DNA from: Cellulosimicrobium protaetiae
Lineage (GTDB): Bacteria; Actinomycetota; Actinomycetes; Actinomycetales; Cellulomonadaceae
Direction: 5' to 3'
DNA length: 64,000 nucleotides
Assembly (NCBI RefSeq): GCF_009708005.2
Contig: NZ_CP052757.1
Span: 1,054,001 to 1,118,000, forward strand
Each line of letters starts with the position of its first letter. Position 1 is the stretch's first letter. Below, piece by piece: positions 8,142-16,892 of the stretch. The position numbers and the translations under genes are program-made. The notes below the pieces were generated by a model, which was not told the origin of the DNA, searched no databases, and was given only the letters and a program-made list of their open reading frames with translations.

Positions 8142-9478
8142 CGGCGCCTCGTGCGCAGCGCGGACGGCAGGCCGAGGCTCGCGAGCAGCGCGTCCGCCGC
8201 GGCGGCGAGCAGCACGGTGGTGAGCACCTGCACGACGACCGTCCCGACGATCTCGAGGGGGCCGACGAGCGCGCGCCAGGCGACGATGCCCGGCTGACCG
8301 ACGACGCCCTGGGCCGCCGTGTAGACGACCTGCTCGCCGAGCGTCAGGAGGGCGAACGCGACGCAGAAGAGCAGCACGGCGCTCCACCGGCTGCGCCAGA
8401 GCATGCCGAGGGCGCCCACGAGGCCGCCGAACCGTCGGCCGGGGTCGAGCATGAGCTCCCAGGCCTTGCGTGCGCCGCTCTCGCCCAGCGTCCTGTTGAA
8501 CCGGTCGACGACGCGCGTCGCACGGCCCGCGGGCTCGTCGCCGCCCTGCGTCGCGTGCGCCGGGTCGACGACGTCGATCGCCTCGACGCCGTAGACGATC
8601 GTGCCGAGGGTGAGCCAGGCGAGCGGCACGACGAGGCCGGTGACGACGCCCGCAAGGAGGAGGGACGTCGTCGGGCCCAGGGCGTCGACGAGCGGCTTGA
8701 GCACGTCGACGCGCGCGACGACGCCGTCCCACCAGGTCGTGGTCTCGACGACGACCACGCGCGTCGTCCACCACTCGCGCACCCGGCCGACGACGGCGGT
8801 GACGGTGAACGCGCCCACGACGATCCACACGACCTCGCAGTAGCCCGCGGCGATGCGGACGGCGGCCGATCGCGCGCTGCGCCGAGCGTCGCCGCCCGCG
8901 GTGGACACGCCCCGGTCGAGGCGCTTGGCGAGGCGCTCGAGGAGCGTCCGGGCGAGCAGCGCGCCCGCGACGACGAGCACGACGGTGAGGCCGAACCCCT
9001 CGGGGACCGGGCTGGCGGTCTCGATCCCCGCCCCGGCGGCGAACGCGTGGTCGAGGGCGGCGGAGTCGATGTACGTCTGCCAGTCGGACGACAGGCCGCC
9101 GTAGAACTCGTAGATGACGAGGTAGGGGACGAGGACCGACGCGATCGAGCCGAGCAGGGCCCGGACCTCGAGCCGGTCGCGCTCGGTGCGCGGCTCGCGG
9201 CGCAGGACGTGCAGCATGACCACGATGCCGACGACGGTCGCGAGCGGCGAGAAGCACAGCACGAGCAGTCCGAGCACCCCGGACGACGGGGCGACGGCGA
9301 GCGCCGCGCGCAGCGCGAGCTCGTGGACGACCTCGGCGAGGACGGCGATCGCGACGAGCGCGGGCCAGTGCCGGGACAGCAGGCGGCCTGCGTCGGCGAG
9401 GACGCGCACGCCCGATCGCAGGACCGGGTCCTGGGGAGCCGTCGTCGCGCTCGCGGGGGTCGCCGGTAGGGCCGTCAC
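8108..9478 (-). CDS. Polytopic membrane protein of unknown function
   Basis: A 456-residue protein with roughly six to eight hydrophobic spans separated by basic loops, including a long arginine-rich cytoplasmic segment (about residues 170-190) and a second soluble stretch (about 315-370). The GTG at 9478 starts VTALPATPAS, shortly before the first span. The gene converges on and overlaps the three-gene unit at 6191-8141. No conserved motif was recognised, and no function is proposed. Confidence 0.6.
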   Translation of the reverse strand: MTALPATPASATTAPQDPVLRSGVRVLADAGRLLSRHWPALVAIAVLAEVVHELALRAALAVAPSSGVLGLLVLCFSPLATVVGIVVMLHVLRREPRTERDRLEVRALLGSIASVLVPYLVIYEFYGGLSSDWQTYIDSAALDHAFAAGAGIETASPVPEGFGLTVVLVVAGALLARTLLERLAKRLDRGVSTAGGDARRSARSAAVRIAAGYCEVVWIVVGAFTVTAVVGRVREWWTTRVVVVETTTWWDGVVARVDVLKPLVDALGPTTSLLLAGVVTGLVVPLAWLTLGTIVYGVEAIDVVDPAHATQGGDEPAGRATRVVDRFNRTLGESGARKAWELMLDPGRRFGGLVGALGMLWRSRWSAVLLFCVAFALLTLGEQVVYTAAQGVVGQPGIVAWRALVGPLEIVGTVVVQVLTTVLLAAAADALLASLGLPSALRTRRRQAASGAGSDQ

Positions 9479-9551
9479 GCGCGCCAGGGTACCGGGGCGG
9501 GCGTGCCGGGCGCCGCCGGTCCACGAGCCCTGCGGCTGCGGTTGGCGGTGT

Positions 9552-10151
9552 TCACCTGGTCGGGGCGGAGGGGCGCGCTCCCAGCGTTCCCTGCACGATC
9601 GCGCGGGCGAGGCGGCGGGTCGTCTCGCGGTCGACGTCCCGCGTGGCGCTGACCAGGGAGAACAGCGCGCCGCCGTAGAGGGTGACGAGCGTGGGGACCG
9701 CGTCGGGCGGGACGTCGAGCCCCAGCGCTGCGTGCTCGTCGGCGGTGAACGCGGTCGCGACCGAGCCGAACCGAGCCAGCGCCGCGCCGAGCGCCGGGCG
9801 ACGGCGCGCCTCGAGCTGGAGCTCGAAGATCGCGAGGTACCGCTCACGCGACGTCGTGACGGCGTCCTCGAGGGACGCGGCGAGGAGATCGGTCAGCGGT
9901 TCCAGGGAGCCGGAGACGTCGAGCGTCCGGTCGATCCGCCGCATGGCCGCGAGGTGCAGCTCGACGACTCGATCGGCCGCGGCGACGAGCAGCTCCTCCC
10001 GGGTGCGGACGTAGTTGGCCGCGGTGCCCGTCGGGAGCCCCGCGGCGCGCTCGACCGTGCGGTGGGTGACGCCGTGCACGCCGTCCGTGGCGAGGAGGGC
10101 GACGGCGGCGTCCGCGAGCGCGGTCCGCCGCTCGGGGTTGGTTCGCGGCAT
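9552..10151 (-). CDS. TetR family transcriptional regulator
   Basis: A 199-residue repressor. The N-terminal helix-turn-helix (about residues 10-55, with GVHGVTHRTVERAAGLPTG) is followed by an all-helical ligand domain. The start at 10151 (MPRTNPERR) fits the usual distance to the TetR domain; an upstream in-frame ATG at 10187 would add 12 atypical residues and overlap the promoter. It is divergent from the FAD monooxygenase gene with an 89-bp shared intergenic region holding an inverted repeat, so it very likely represses that gene and itself. The effector is unknown. Confidence 0.86.
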   Translation of the reverse strand: MPRTNPERRTALADAAVALLATDGVHGVTHRTVERAAGLPTGTAANYVRTREELLVAAADRVVELHLAAMRRIDRTLDVSGSLEPLTDLLAASLEDAVTTSRERYLAIFELQLEARRRPALGAALARFGSVATAFTADEHAALGLDVPPDAVPTLVTLYGGALFSLVSATRDVDRETTRRLARAIVQGTLGARPSAPTR

Positions 10152-10175
10152 GGCTGCCAGTATGGCAACCTCGGT

Positions 10176-10192
10176 ACTACAACGCACGTAGT
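10176..10192. promoter_or_regulatory. Candidate TetR operator
   Basis: Inverted repeat ACTAC-N7-GTAGT in the 89-bp region between the divergent TetR gene and the FAD monooxygenase gene. Its central position fits joint control of both promoters. The arms are short, so this is a candidate only. Confidence 0.45.
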
Positions 10193-10240
10193 GGTATGCC
10201 CGGACGGGCGGACCATCCTCTCGACCCTGGGAGCGTCACC

Positions 10241-11416
10241 ATGACCCGTACCGCTATTGTCGTCGGGGCCGGGATCGCCGGCCTGTCGTCCGCGATCTCG
10301 CTCGCCCGGACCGGCTGGGGCGTCACCGTCGTCGAGCGCTCGCCCGCGCTCGGCGAGGTCGGGGCGGGCTTCGCGATGTCCCGCAACGCGGTCGCGGCGT
10401 TGCGCGGCCTCGGGTTCGACGACGACGCCGTCGCCCGGCTCGGGTACGCGACGTGGGCGGGCGGGACGTGGGACCTCCACGGCGACCCGATCCTCACGCT
10501 GCCGGACACCCCCGAGGTGCGTGCGTCCGTCGGGCTGATCGGCGTCCACCGGCGCCGGCTCCACGAGACGCTGCACCGCCGGGCGGTCGACCTGGGCGTC
10601 GAGGTCGTCACGGGGACATCGGTCACCACCCTGGATCCCGGGGACCCGGACGGAGCGCCCGCCGTCGTCGCGGGCCGCGAGGCGGACCTCGTCGTCGGCG
10701 CGGACGGGATGCGCAGCGCTGTCCGCGCGACCCTGTTCCCGGCGAACGTGCCGGTGTACAGCGGCTACTCGAGCTGGCGCGCGATCACGCCCGGCGCCTG
10801 GGGCGCGGAGGCCCTCACGCAGTACTGGGGGGCGCACGCGGAGTTCGGCCTGCTGCGCACCGCCGCGGACGAGACCTACTGGTACGGGTACGTCGCGATG
10901 CCCGAGCGGACACGGCTCGACGACGAGCTGGGCGCGGCCCGCGAGCGGTTCGCCGGGTGGGCGCCGCCGGTGCAGGAGGTCCTCGCCGCGACGGCACCGG
11001 ACGCCGTCCTGCGACACGACGTGCACCATCTGCCCGGCGGGCTCCCGCACTACGCGACGGGCCGCGTCGTCATGGTCGGCGACGCCGCGCACGGCACGCT
11101 CCCGACGATGGGGCAGGGCGCGGCGACGGCGCTGGAGGACGGGCTGTGCGTCGGCCTCCTGGTCGGGTCGCCCGTCGCGGCGGGCGGTCGGCTCGCGCCG
11201 GCGCTAGCGGGGTACGACGCCGCGCGCCGGCCCCGGTGCCGGGCGCTCGCCCGGGCGTCGGTCGCGTCGGGGCGGTTCGGTTCACACCTGGGCGGCGGCT
11301 GGCGGCAGACGGTCCGGAACAGGATCATGCGCCTGACCCCGGCCTCCGCGATCGCGCGCGGCTCGCAGGCCGCGATGGGCTGGACCCCGCCCGAGCCCGC
11401 GGCCCCGGTGCGCTGA
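10241..11416 (+). CDS. FAD-dependent monooxygenase
   Basis: A 391-residue single-component flavoprotein of the aromatic hydroxylase group. Visible motifs are the N-terminal dinucleotide fold (IVVGAGIAGLSSAI), the DG motif (LVVGADGMRSAVR) near residue 155, and the GD motif (MVGDAAHGTLPTMGQG) near residue 280. It probably uses NAD(P)H and oxygen to hydroxylate a small aromatic or polyketide-like compound. The divergent TetR gene is the likely regulator. The ATG at 10241 directly precedes the fold; an in-frame ATG at 10196 lies in the operator region and was rejected. Confidence 0.83.
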   Translation: MTRTAIVVGAGIAGLSSAISLARTGWGVTVVERSPALGEVGAGFAMSRNAVAALRGLGFDDDAVARLGYATWAGGTWDLHGDPILTLPDTPEVRASVGLIGVHRRRLHETLHRRAVDLGVEVVTGTSVTTLDPGDPDGAPAVVAGREADLVVGADGMRSAVRATLFPANVPVYSGYSSWRAITPGAWGAEALTQYWGAHAEFGLLRTAADETYWYGYVAMPERTRLDDELGAARERFAGWAPPVQEVLAATAPDAVLRHDVHHLPGGLPHYATGRVVMVGDAAHGTLPTMGQGAATALEDGLCVGLLVGSPVAAGGRLAPALAGYDAARRPRCRALARASVASGRFGSHLGGGWRQTVRNRIMRLTPASAIARGSQAAMGWTPPEPAAPVR

Positions 11417-11506
11417 CGCTGGCGGACGCTCGCCGTCAGGCGCGCACAGAGCCCGGGTTCTTCGTCGACACGACCGTGAGGGACGATCCCGCGTTCGAAC
11501 GGTGGG

Positions 11507-11785
11507 TCACGACGCGCGCGACGCGAGGCGGGAGACGAACCGCTTGGCCTCCTTGCCGGCGAACCGGCGTGCGAGGACGCCGACGCCGGCGGCGACGGCG
11601 GCGAACGTGACGGCGGAGACGATGCCGACCTCCTCGTCGTCGAGGTCCTTCGGGGCGTCGTGACCGGTGACCTTCGCCCAGATGAACGTGACGAGCTTCT
11701 GCGCGGCCCAGCCTGCCGCGAAGGTGAGGGCGACGGTCCCGACCTTGAGGGCCAGGGTCTGCTCGGTCTCGTTCGTGTCGGCCAC
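11507..11785 (-). CDS. DUF4235 domain-containing protein
   Basis: A 92-residue small membrane-associated protein with two hydrophobic helices (about 18-35 and 55-75) around an acidic loop (DAPKDLDDEE). It matches the DUF4235 pattern common in actinobacteria, function unknown. A second DUF4235 gene occurs at 19858-20178. It is convergent with the monooxygenase gene. Confidence 0.75.
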   Translation of the reverse strand: MADTNETEQTLALKVGTVALTFAAGWAAQKLVTFIWAKVTGHDAPKDLDDEEVGIVSAVTFAAVAAGVGVLARRFAGKEAKRFVSRLASRAS

Positions 11786-11853
11786 GAGGGGTCCTCCGTC
11801 GGTCGGGGCGCCGGTCGGCGCGGGCGTGCTCCCACCGTAGTGCGAACCGTCGA

Positions 11854-11891
11854 CCCCTCGCCCGCCCGGCGCGCGTCGGGCGGGCGAGGGG
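11854..11891. terminator. Hairpin terminator after the ABC permease gene
   Basis: A perfect 15-bp GC stem (11854-11868 with 11877-11891) with an 8-nt loop lies directly after the stop codon of the minus-strand permease gene. Confidence 0.7.
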
Positions 11892-11896
11892 ATCGG

Positions 11897-14434
11897 TCAC
11901 TCCTGGCTCACCGCGTCGAGCACGGGCAGCCGGGCCGCGCGCGTTGCGGGCCAGACCGCCGCGACGACCCCGACGACGGCCGCGAGCGCGAGCATCGCCC
12001 CGAGCTGCGCCCAGGGCACGGCGAGGGTCGTGAAGCCCTCGTCCGCGAGGACGGACGGGAGCGCGGCGGCCAGGCCCGTCCCCACGACCAGCCCGACGGC
12101 CGTCCCGAACACGGCGACGAGCACGGACTCGATGACGATCGTCGCCGAGAGCTGCGCCCGGCCGAGGCCTACGGCGCGCAGGAGCCCGATCTCGCGCGTG
12201 CGTTCCACGACGGACAGCGCGAGCGTGTTGACGATACCGAGGACGGCGACGAGGAGGGACAGGCCGAGCAGCGCGTAGACGATCGCGAGGATCGACTCGA
12301 CCTGGGACGCGACCTCCCCGGCGAACTCGTCGGCGTCGAGCACGCTCGCCACGACGTACGGCGCGACGGCGTCCGCCACCCCGTCGCGGACGGACGCGAG
12401 GTCGGCACCGGGCTCGGCGTCGAGGAACAGCATCTCGGGGGTCGTCGCGCCCACCTCGGAGGCGACGTCCGGCGGCAGCAGCATGTCGACCGAGAACGCG
12501 TGGGAGTCGATCACCGCCCCGATGCGGACGTCCTGTGCCGGGAGGTCGGGCCGGGCGGGGTCGGCGATCGTCACGACGTCGCCGAGCGCCCAGCCGTGCT
12601 CGTCGAGCGCGTCCTCCATCACGGCCGCCTCCCCGCGGGCGTACGCGTCGAGGTCGCCCTCGACGGCCGTCGTGCGGACCGAGCGGCCGAAGCCCTCGGC
12701 GGGGAACCCCACGACGAGCTGCGGCTCGTCGTCGACGACGACCTGCCCGTACGTCGTGAGGTCGGCGGACGCGACGCCGGGCACGGCGCGGACGTCGGTC
12801 GCCACCCCCTCGGGGAGGTACGGGGTCGCGGACCGGACCACGAGGTCGGCGGCCGTCTCCTCGTCGACGATGCCGGTCACGGACTCGCGTGCCGAGAGCG
12901 CGAGGACCGACGTCGTCGACACGAGCGCCATCCCGACGACGAGCGCCCCGGCGGTCGCGGCCGTGCGCCGCGGCTGGCGCGTGACGTTGCCGCGCGCGAG
13001 CCCGCCGAGGGGTCGGACCAGCGCGACGAACGGCGCGGCGAGGACGCCCAGCACGGGGCCGACGGCGAGCGGGGAGAGCAGCAGCACGCCCGCGATCACC
13101 CCGACCGCACCGAGGCCGAGGAGCGGCGCCCCGCCGCTCCCGACCGCCGCGGCGCCCACCACGAGACCGGTGCCTGCGAGCAGGATCAGCGTCCCCGCGG
13201 CGACCCGGGCCACGCCGGGGCCGGCGGGCCGCACGACGTCGGCCCGCATGGCCTCCACAGGCCGCACGAGCGCAGCGTGCCGCGCGGGCAGGGCCGCCGC
13301 GACGACGGACACCACGACCCCGACGACGAGGGGGACCACGATCCCGGCGGTCGTCACGGGCAGCGACCCGGCGAGCTCCATGCCGACCGCGCCCAGCCCG
13401 GCCCGCGCGAGCTCGGCGAGCCCGAACCCGGCCGCGACGCCCAGCACCGCGCCGACGACCCCCACGACCGCGGCCTGTCCCAGGACCGAGGCGAACACCT
13501 GGGCCGGTGACACCCCGACGGCCCGCAGGAGCGCGAGCTCGCGCGTGCGGCGGCGCACGTGCATCGCGAACGTGTTGGTGATGATGAACGTGCCGACGAA
13601 CAGCGCGAGCGCGGCGAACACGAGCAGGAACGTCGAGACGAAGCCGAGCTGGTCGGCGATGGCGGTGCTCGTCTCGTCGCGCAGGTCGGCCCCCGTCACG
13701 GCCTCCGCACCGTCGGGGAGCGACGTCGCGACGGCGTCGCGCAGCTCCTCCGGCGAGACGCCGTCGGCCGCGTACAGGGCGACCGACGGCACCAGGCCGT
13801 CCGGAGCGTACGTCGCGGCGGCCGTCCCGGCGTCGAGCAGGACGATCGTCGCGCCCGCCATCGGCGCGGACAGCGAGAGCTCGCCGACGACGCGCACGGG
13901 CCGCACCTCGTCGCCGAGCACGACGTCGGTCGTGTCGCCCACCGCGAGCCCGGACGCCTCGAGCGTCGCGGACTCGAGCGCGACCTCGTCGCCGTCCTCC
14001 GGCGCACGGCCGTCCACGACGCGCGGCCCGGGGTCGCGCGGGTCGTAGCCGACCGCCATGCTCGGCGCCTGCGTGCTGAGCACCGCGGTGCCGTCGGCGC
14101 CCACGAGGACGGCGGGGCCGCTCACCTCGGCGAGCGCGAGGCCGACGTCGTCGCGCGCGTCGAGCGTGCCGGCCAGGTCCGCCGGGACGAGGCTGCGGGC
14201 CCCGCCGAGCTGCGCGGACGAGGACTCGAGCGCGGACCCGGCGGCGGCGGCGCCGCGCACGTACGCGTCGGCCTGGATCGACGACGCGACGATGCCGTCG
14301 AACGTCGACTCCAGCATGGCGCGCAGCGCGAACGTGCCGGTGACGAACGCGACGCCGATCGTCACCGCGAGCACGGACAGCACGAGCTGCGCGCCGTGCG
14401 CGCGCACGCCGCGCAGCGCGATCCGGCCCATCAT
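11897..14434 (-). CDS. ABC transporter permease, FtsX/MacB type
   Basis: An 845-residue membrane protein with an N-terminal span (about 15-35), a large extracytoplasmic MacB-like domain, a first FtsX block (about 255-385), a second extracytoplasmic domain, and a second FtsX block near the C-terminus (about 725-840). The two blocks share the pattern RRRTRELALLRAVGVSPAQV / VERTREIGLLRAVGLGRAQL, the coupling helix that contacts the ATPase. The ATG at 14434 overlaps the ATPase stop (ATGA). With that gene it forms an exporter or mechanotransmission system, typically for lipoproteins, peptides or antimicrobials. Substrate unknown. Confidence 0.87.
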   Translation of the reverse strand: MMGRIALRGVRAHGAQLVLSVLAVTIGVAFVTGTFALRAMLESTFDGIVASSIQADAYVRGAAAAGSALESSSAQLGGARSLVPADLAGTLDARDDVGLALAEVSGPAVLVGADGTAVLSTQAPSMAVGYDPRDPGPRVVDGRAPEDGDEVALESATLEASGLAVGDTTDVVLGDEVRPVRVVGELSLSAPMAGATIVLLDAGTAAATYAPDGLVPSVALYAADGVSPEELRDAVATSLPDGAEAVTGADLRDETSTAIADQLGFVSTFLLVFAALALFVGTFIITNTFAMHVRRRTRELALLRAVGVSPAQVFASVLGQAAVVGVVGAVLGVAAGFGLAELARAGLGAVGMELAGSLPVTTAGIVVPLVVGVVVSVVAAALPARHAALVRPVEAMRADVVRPAGPGVARVAAGTLILLAGTGLVVGAAAVGSGGAPLLGLGAVGVIAGVLLLSPLAVGPVLGVLAAPFVALVRPLGGLARGNVTRQPRRTAATAGALVVGMALVSTTSVLALSARESVTGIVDEETAADLVVRSATPYLPEGVATDVRAVPGVASADLTTYGQVVVDDEPQLVVGFPAEGFGRSVRTTAVEGDLDAYARGEAAVMEDALDEHGWALGDVVTIADPARPDLPAQDVRIGAVIDSHAFSVDMLLPPDVASEVGATTPEMLFLDAEPGADLASVRDGVADAVAPYVVASVLDADEFAGEVASQVESILAIVYALLGLSLLVAVLGIVNTLALSVVERTREIGLLRAVGLGRAQLSATIVIESVLVAVFGTAVGLVVGTGLAAALPSVLADEGFTTLAVPWAQLGAMLALAAVVGVVAAVWPATRAARLPVLDAVSQE

Positions 14435-15312
14435 CGGACGCCCGCCGGTTCGTGCGCCGGGTCGGCGGGGTGCGCGCCCGCGGATGCCGCCGGCGTGAGG
14501 GCCCCGAGCGTGTCGAGGACGGCCTGCGGGGTCGGGTCGCGCAGCTCGGTCACCAGGCGGCCGTCCGCGAGGAACAGGACGCGGTGCGCGTACGACGCCG
14601 CCGTCGGGTCGTGCGTGACCATGGCGACGGACTGGCCGAGGTCGTCCACCGAGGAGCGCAGGAAGCCGAGCACCTCCGCGGCGGCGCGCGAGTCGAGGTT
14701 GCCCGTCGGCTCGTCCGCGAACACGACGGCCGGGCGGGACACGAGCGCCCGCGCGCACGCGACGCGCTGCTGCTGCCCGCCCGAGAGCTCCGCCGGGCGG
14801 TGCCCGAGGCGCGGGCGCAGCCCCACGGCGTCGACCACGCGGTCGAACCACTCGCGGTCCACGGGCCGGCGCGCGACGGCGAGCGGGAGCACGATGTTCT
14901 CCTCCGCCGTGAGCGTCGGGACCAGGTTGAACGACTGGAACACGAACCCGATGCGCGTGCGGCGCAGCCGCGTCAGGCGCCGCTCGCTCATCGCGGAGAC
15001 CGTCTCGCCGTCGACGACGACGGTCCCCACCGTGGGGGAGTCCAGTCCGGCGAGGCAGTGCATGAGGGTCGACTTTCCCGACCCCGAGGGGCCCATGATC
15101 GCGGTCAGACGCCCCCGCTCGAGGTCGACGTCCACGCCGTCGAGCGCGCGGACCGTCGCCTCGCCGCGCCCGTAGGTCTTGACGAGGCCGCGCGCGGTGG
15201 CGATCACGGGACGCTCCGGCGTGGTTCCGGAGGCTCCTGCGGCCCCCGTGGCGTGCTCTGCGGACGCGGCGACGGTCGTCGTCGCACCCGTCGTCCCAGG
15301 TCTGCTGCTCAT
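14431..15312 (-). CDS. ABC transporter ATP-binding protein (MacB/LolD type)
   Basis: A 293-residue ATPase that powers the adjacent FtsX-type permease. Walker A is GPSGSGKST (about residue 73), the Q-loop lies in FVFQSFNLVP, the signature is LSGGQQQR, Walker B is VVFADEPTGNLDS, and the switch His is in VTHD. FADEPTGNLDS is typical of the MacB/LolD/FtsE subgroup. An Ala/Thr-rich N-terminal extension of about 38 residues is unusual but follows a good site (GGAGGGGAAGGA). It is the first gene of the two-gene operon. Confidence 0.9.
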   Translation of the reverse strand: MSSRPGTTGATTTVAASAEHATGAAGASGTTPERPVIATARGLVKTYGRGEATVRALDGVDVDLERGRLTAIMGPSGSGKSTLMHCLAGLDSPTVGTVVVDGETVSAMSERRLTRLRRTRIGFVFQSFNLVPTLTAEENIVLPLAVARRPVDREWFDRVVDAVGLRPRLGHRPAELSGGQQQRVACARALVSRPAVVFADEPTGNLDSRAAAEVLGFLRSSVDDLGQSVAMVTHDPTAASYAHRVLFLADGRLVTELRDPTPQAVLDTLGALTPAASAGAHPADPAHEPAGVR

Positions 15313-15496
15313 CGGTCCTTCCCCTCCTGCGGTCGTCGGCCGGGGCTCCCGGTCCGGTCGTCACGACCCTCCCGCGGGGGCGTACCCCCGGGCATCGGGG
15401 ACCGGCCCGGACCCTTCCCTGGTCGCCGCAGGGCCGCTCTCAGGGTTCTCTCAGGGGGATTCCCGAGGGGCGGCCCGGTGTAGGCTCGACGTGAAC

Positions 15497-15580
15497 GACA
15501 GGGGAGCTCCTGGAGGAGCTGAGAGTGCGGACCACCGCAGACCCTCGAACCTGACCCGGTTAGCACCGGTGGAGGAAGTC
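15497..15580 (+). promoter_or_regulatory. TPP riboswitch (THI element)
   Basis: The segment carries the conserved THI-box blocks in order: a GGGGAGC-type 5' strand, GCTGAGAGT, ACCCTCGAACCTGACCCGGTTAG, and a final GGAGGAAGTC that closes P1 by pairing with the 5' GAC. It lies about 95 bp upstream of thiB, after a TAGGCT -10-like box at 15481-15486. Thiamine pyrophosphate binding normally reduces expression of the downstream genes, by hiding the ribosome-binding site or by termination. Its presence is the best evidence that the downstream transporter carries thiamine or a precursor. Confidence 0.93.
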
Positions 15581-15676
15581 GGGAATCTCGATCACCTGCT
15601 CGTGCGGTCGTCCGCGCTCGTCGCAGCGTCGGTCGCGCGGGCCGGTGGACCCCTCCTGAACGTCCTGGGAGGACAC

Positions 15677-16777
15677 ATGCAACGCACGACCGCCCGCACC
15701 CGCCGGGCCCGGTCCCTCGTCACCGGCGCGGGGACGACCCTCGCCCTCCTCGCGCTCGCCGCGTGCAGCGGCGGCGACGACGCGACGTCAGGCTCGGGGG
15801 GCGACGACGCGTCGGGCACCGGCGACACCGTCACCCTCGTGACGCACGACTCCTTCGCCGTGAGCGACGAGGTCCTCGCGGCGTTCGAGGAGGAGAGCGG
15901 GCTCACCGTCGAGCAGGTCGCGCCCGGCGACGGCGGCGCGCTCGTCAACCAGCTGATCCTCACGAAGGACTCGCCGCTGGGCGACGTCGTGTTCGGGATC
16001 GACAACACGTTCGCGTCCCGCGCGATCGACGAGGGCGTGCTCGCGCCCTACGTGCCGGAGGGCCTGTCCGACTCGGCGGCCTCGTACGCCGTCGGCGACG
16101 GCGACGAGCTCACGGCGGTCGACCTCGGCGACGTCTGCGTCAACGTCGACCACGCGTGGTTCGCCGACGCCGGGATCCCGGAGCCCGTCTCGCTCGAGGA
16201 CCTCGCGAAGCCGGAGTACGAGGACCTCCTCGTCGTGACCAACCCCGCGACCTCGTCGCCGGGTCTCGCGTTCCTCCTCGCGACCGTCGGGGCGTTCGGC
16301 GAGGACGGCTGGGAGGACTACTGGGCCGACCTGCGCGCCAACGGCGTGAAGGTCGTCGACGGCTGGTCTGACGCCTACTACGTCGACTTCTCCGGCTCCG
16401 AGGGCGCGGGGCCGCGCCCGCTCGTGCTGTCGTACTCGACGTCGCCCGCGTTCACGCTCACCGAGGACGGCTCCGCGTCCACGACCGGGGCTCTGCTCGA
16501 CACGTGCTTCCGCCAGGTCGAGTACGCGGGCGTGCTCGCGAACGCGAAGAACCCCGAGGGCGCGCAGCAGCTCGTCGACTTCCTCGTGAGCGAGGCGTTC
16601 CAGGCCGACGTGCCCGGCCAGATGTACATGTACCCCGCCGACGACTCCGTCGCGCTCCCCGACGGCTGGGCCGAGTTCGCGCCGCTCGCCGACGAGCCCT
16701 TCGAGGTCGCGCCCGCCGACATCTCGGCGCACCGCGACGAGTGGATCAAGGCATGGACGGCGACGGTCGTCGACTGA
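15677..16777 (+). CDS. thiB: Thiamine ABC transporter substrate-binding lipoprotein
   Basis: A 366-residue exported lipoprotein. The signal peptide (MQRTTARTRRARS... LLALAAC) ends at a lipobox cysteine near residue 30, followed by a Gly/Ser/Asp linker and a periplasmic-binding fold of the ThiB/iron(III) class (VTHDSFAVSDEVLAAFEEESG, then DVVFGIDNTFASRA). The WADLRANGVKVVDGWSDAYY segment fits ThiB. The TPP riboswitch directly upstream supports thiamine, TPP or a precursor as ligand. It is followed by a repeat hairpin and then the permease and ATPase genes. Confidence 0.88.
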   Translation: MQRTTARTRRARSLVTGAGTTLALLALAACSGGDDATSGSGGDDASGTGDTVTLVTHDSFAVSDEVLAAFEEESGLTVEQVAPGDGGALVNQLILTKDSPLGDVVFGIDNTFASRAIDEGVLAPYVPEGLSDSAASYAVGDGDELTAVDLGDVCVNVDHAWFADAGIPEPVSLEDLAKPEYEDLLVVTNPATSSPGLAFLLATVGAFGEDGWEDYWADLRANGVKVVDGWSDAYYVDFSGSEGAGPRPLVLSYSTSPAFTLTEDGSASTTGALLDTCFRQVEYAGVLANAKNPEGAQQLVDFLVSEAFQADVPGQMYMYPADDSVALPDGWAEFAPLADEPFEVAPADISAHRDEWIKAWTATVVD

Positions 16778-16793
16778 CGCCCGGTCCACGCGT

Positions 16794-16892
16794 GACCACG
16801 GTTCTACCTCGCGAGATAGAACCGTGGTCACGCGAGGTAGAGCCCTGGTCCCGCGAGGTAGAACCGTGGTCGGCCGAGGGAGAACCGTGGTG
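16794..16892. repeat. 21-bp phased repeat, locus II (inside the thiamine operon)
   Basis: One reverse unit (16794-16811) abuts four forward units starting at 16812, 16833, 16854 and 16875, spaced exactly 21 bp. The first two units form a 17-bp perfect stem (16789-16805 with 16818-16834) around a 12-nt loop. Unlike the other loci, the reverse unit comes first. It lies between thiB and thiP, and the last unit supplies the likely ribosome-binding site and GTG start of thiP. Confidence 0.9.

Noticed and set aside
11417-11470. Weak hairpin between the monooxygenase and DUF4235 genes
   Set aside because: Only a 6-bp CTGACG/CGTCAG stem with a long loop; too weak to call a terminator with confidence.
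15497-15580. Reading the segment as a cobalamin or other riboswitch
   Set aside because: The ordered CTGAGA, ACCTGA and GGAGGAAGTC-type blocks are those of the TPP element, and a thiamine-type transporter follows.
16824-16886. An N-terminal extension of ThiP starting at GTG 16824
   Set aside because: It would translate the 21-bp units into an RGRxLV heptad with no counterpart in ThiP proteins; GTG 16887/16890 has a ribosome-binding site at normal distance.
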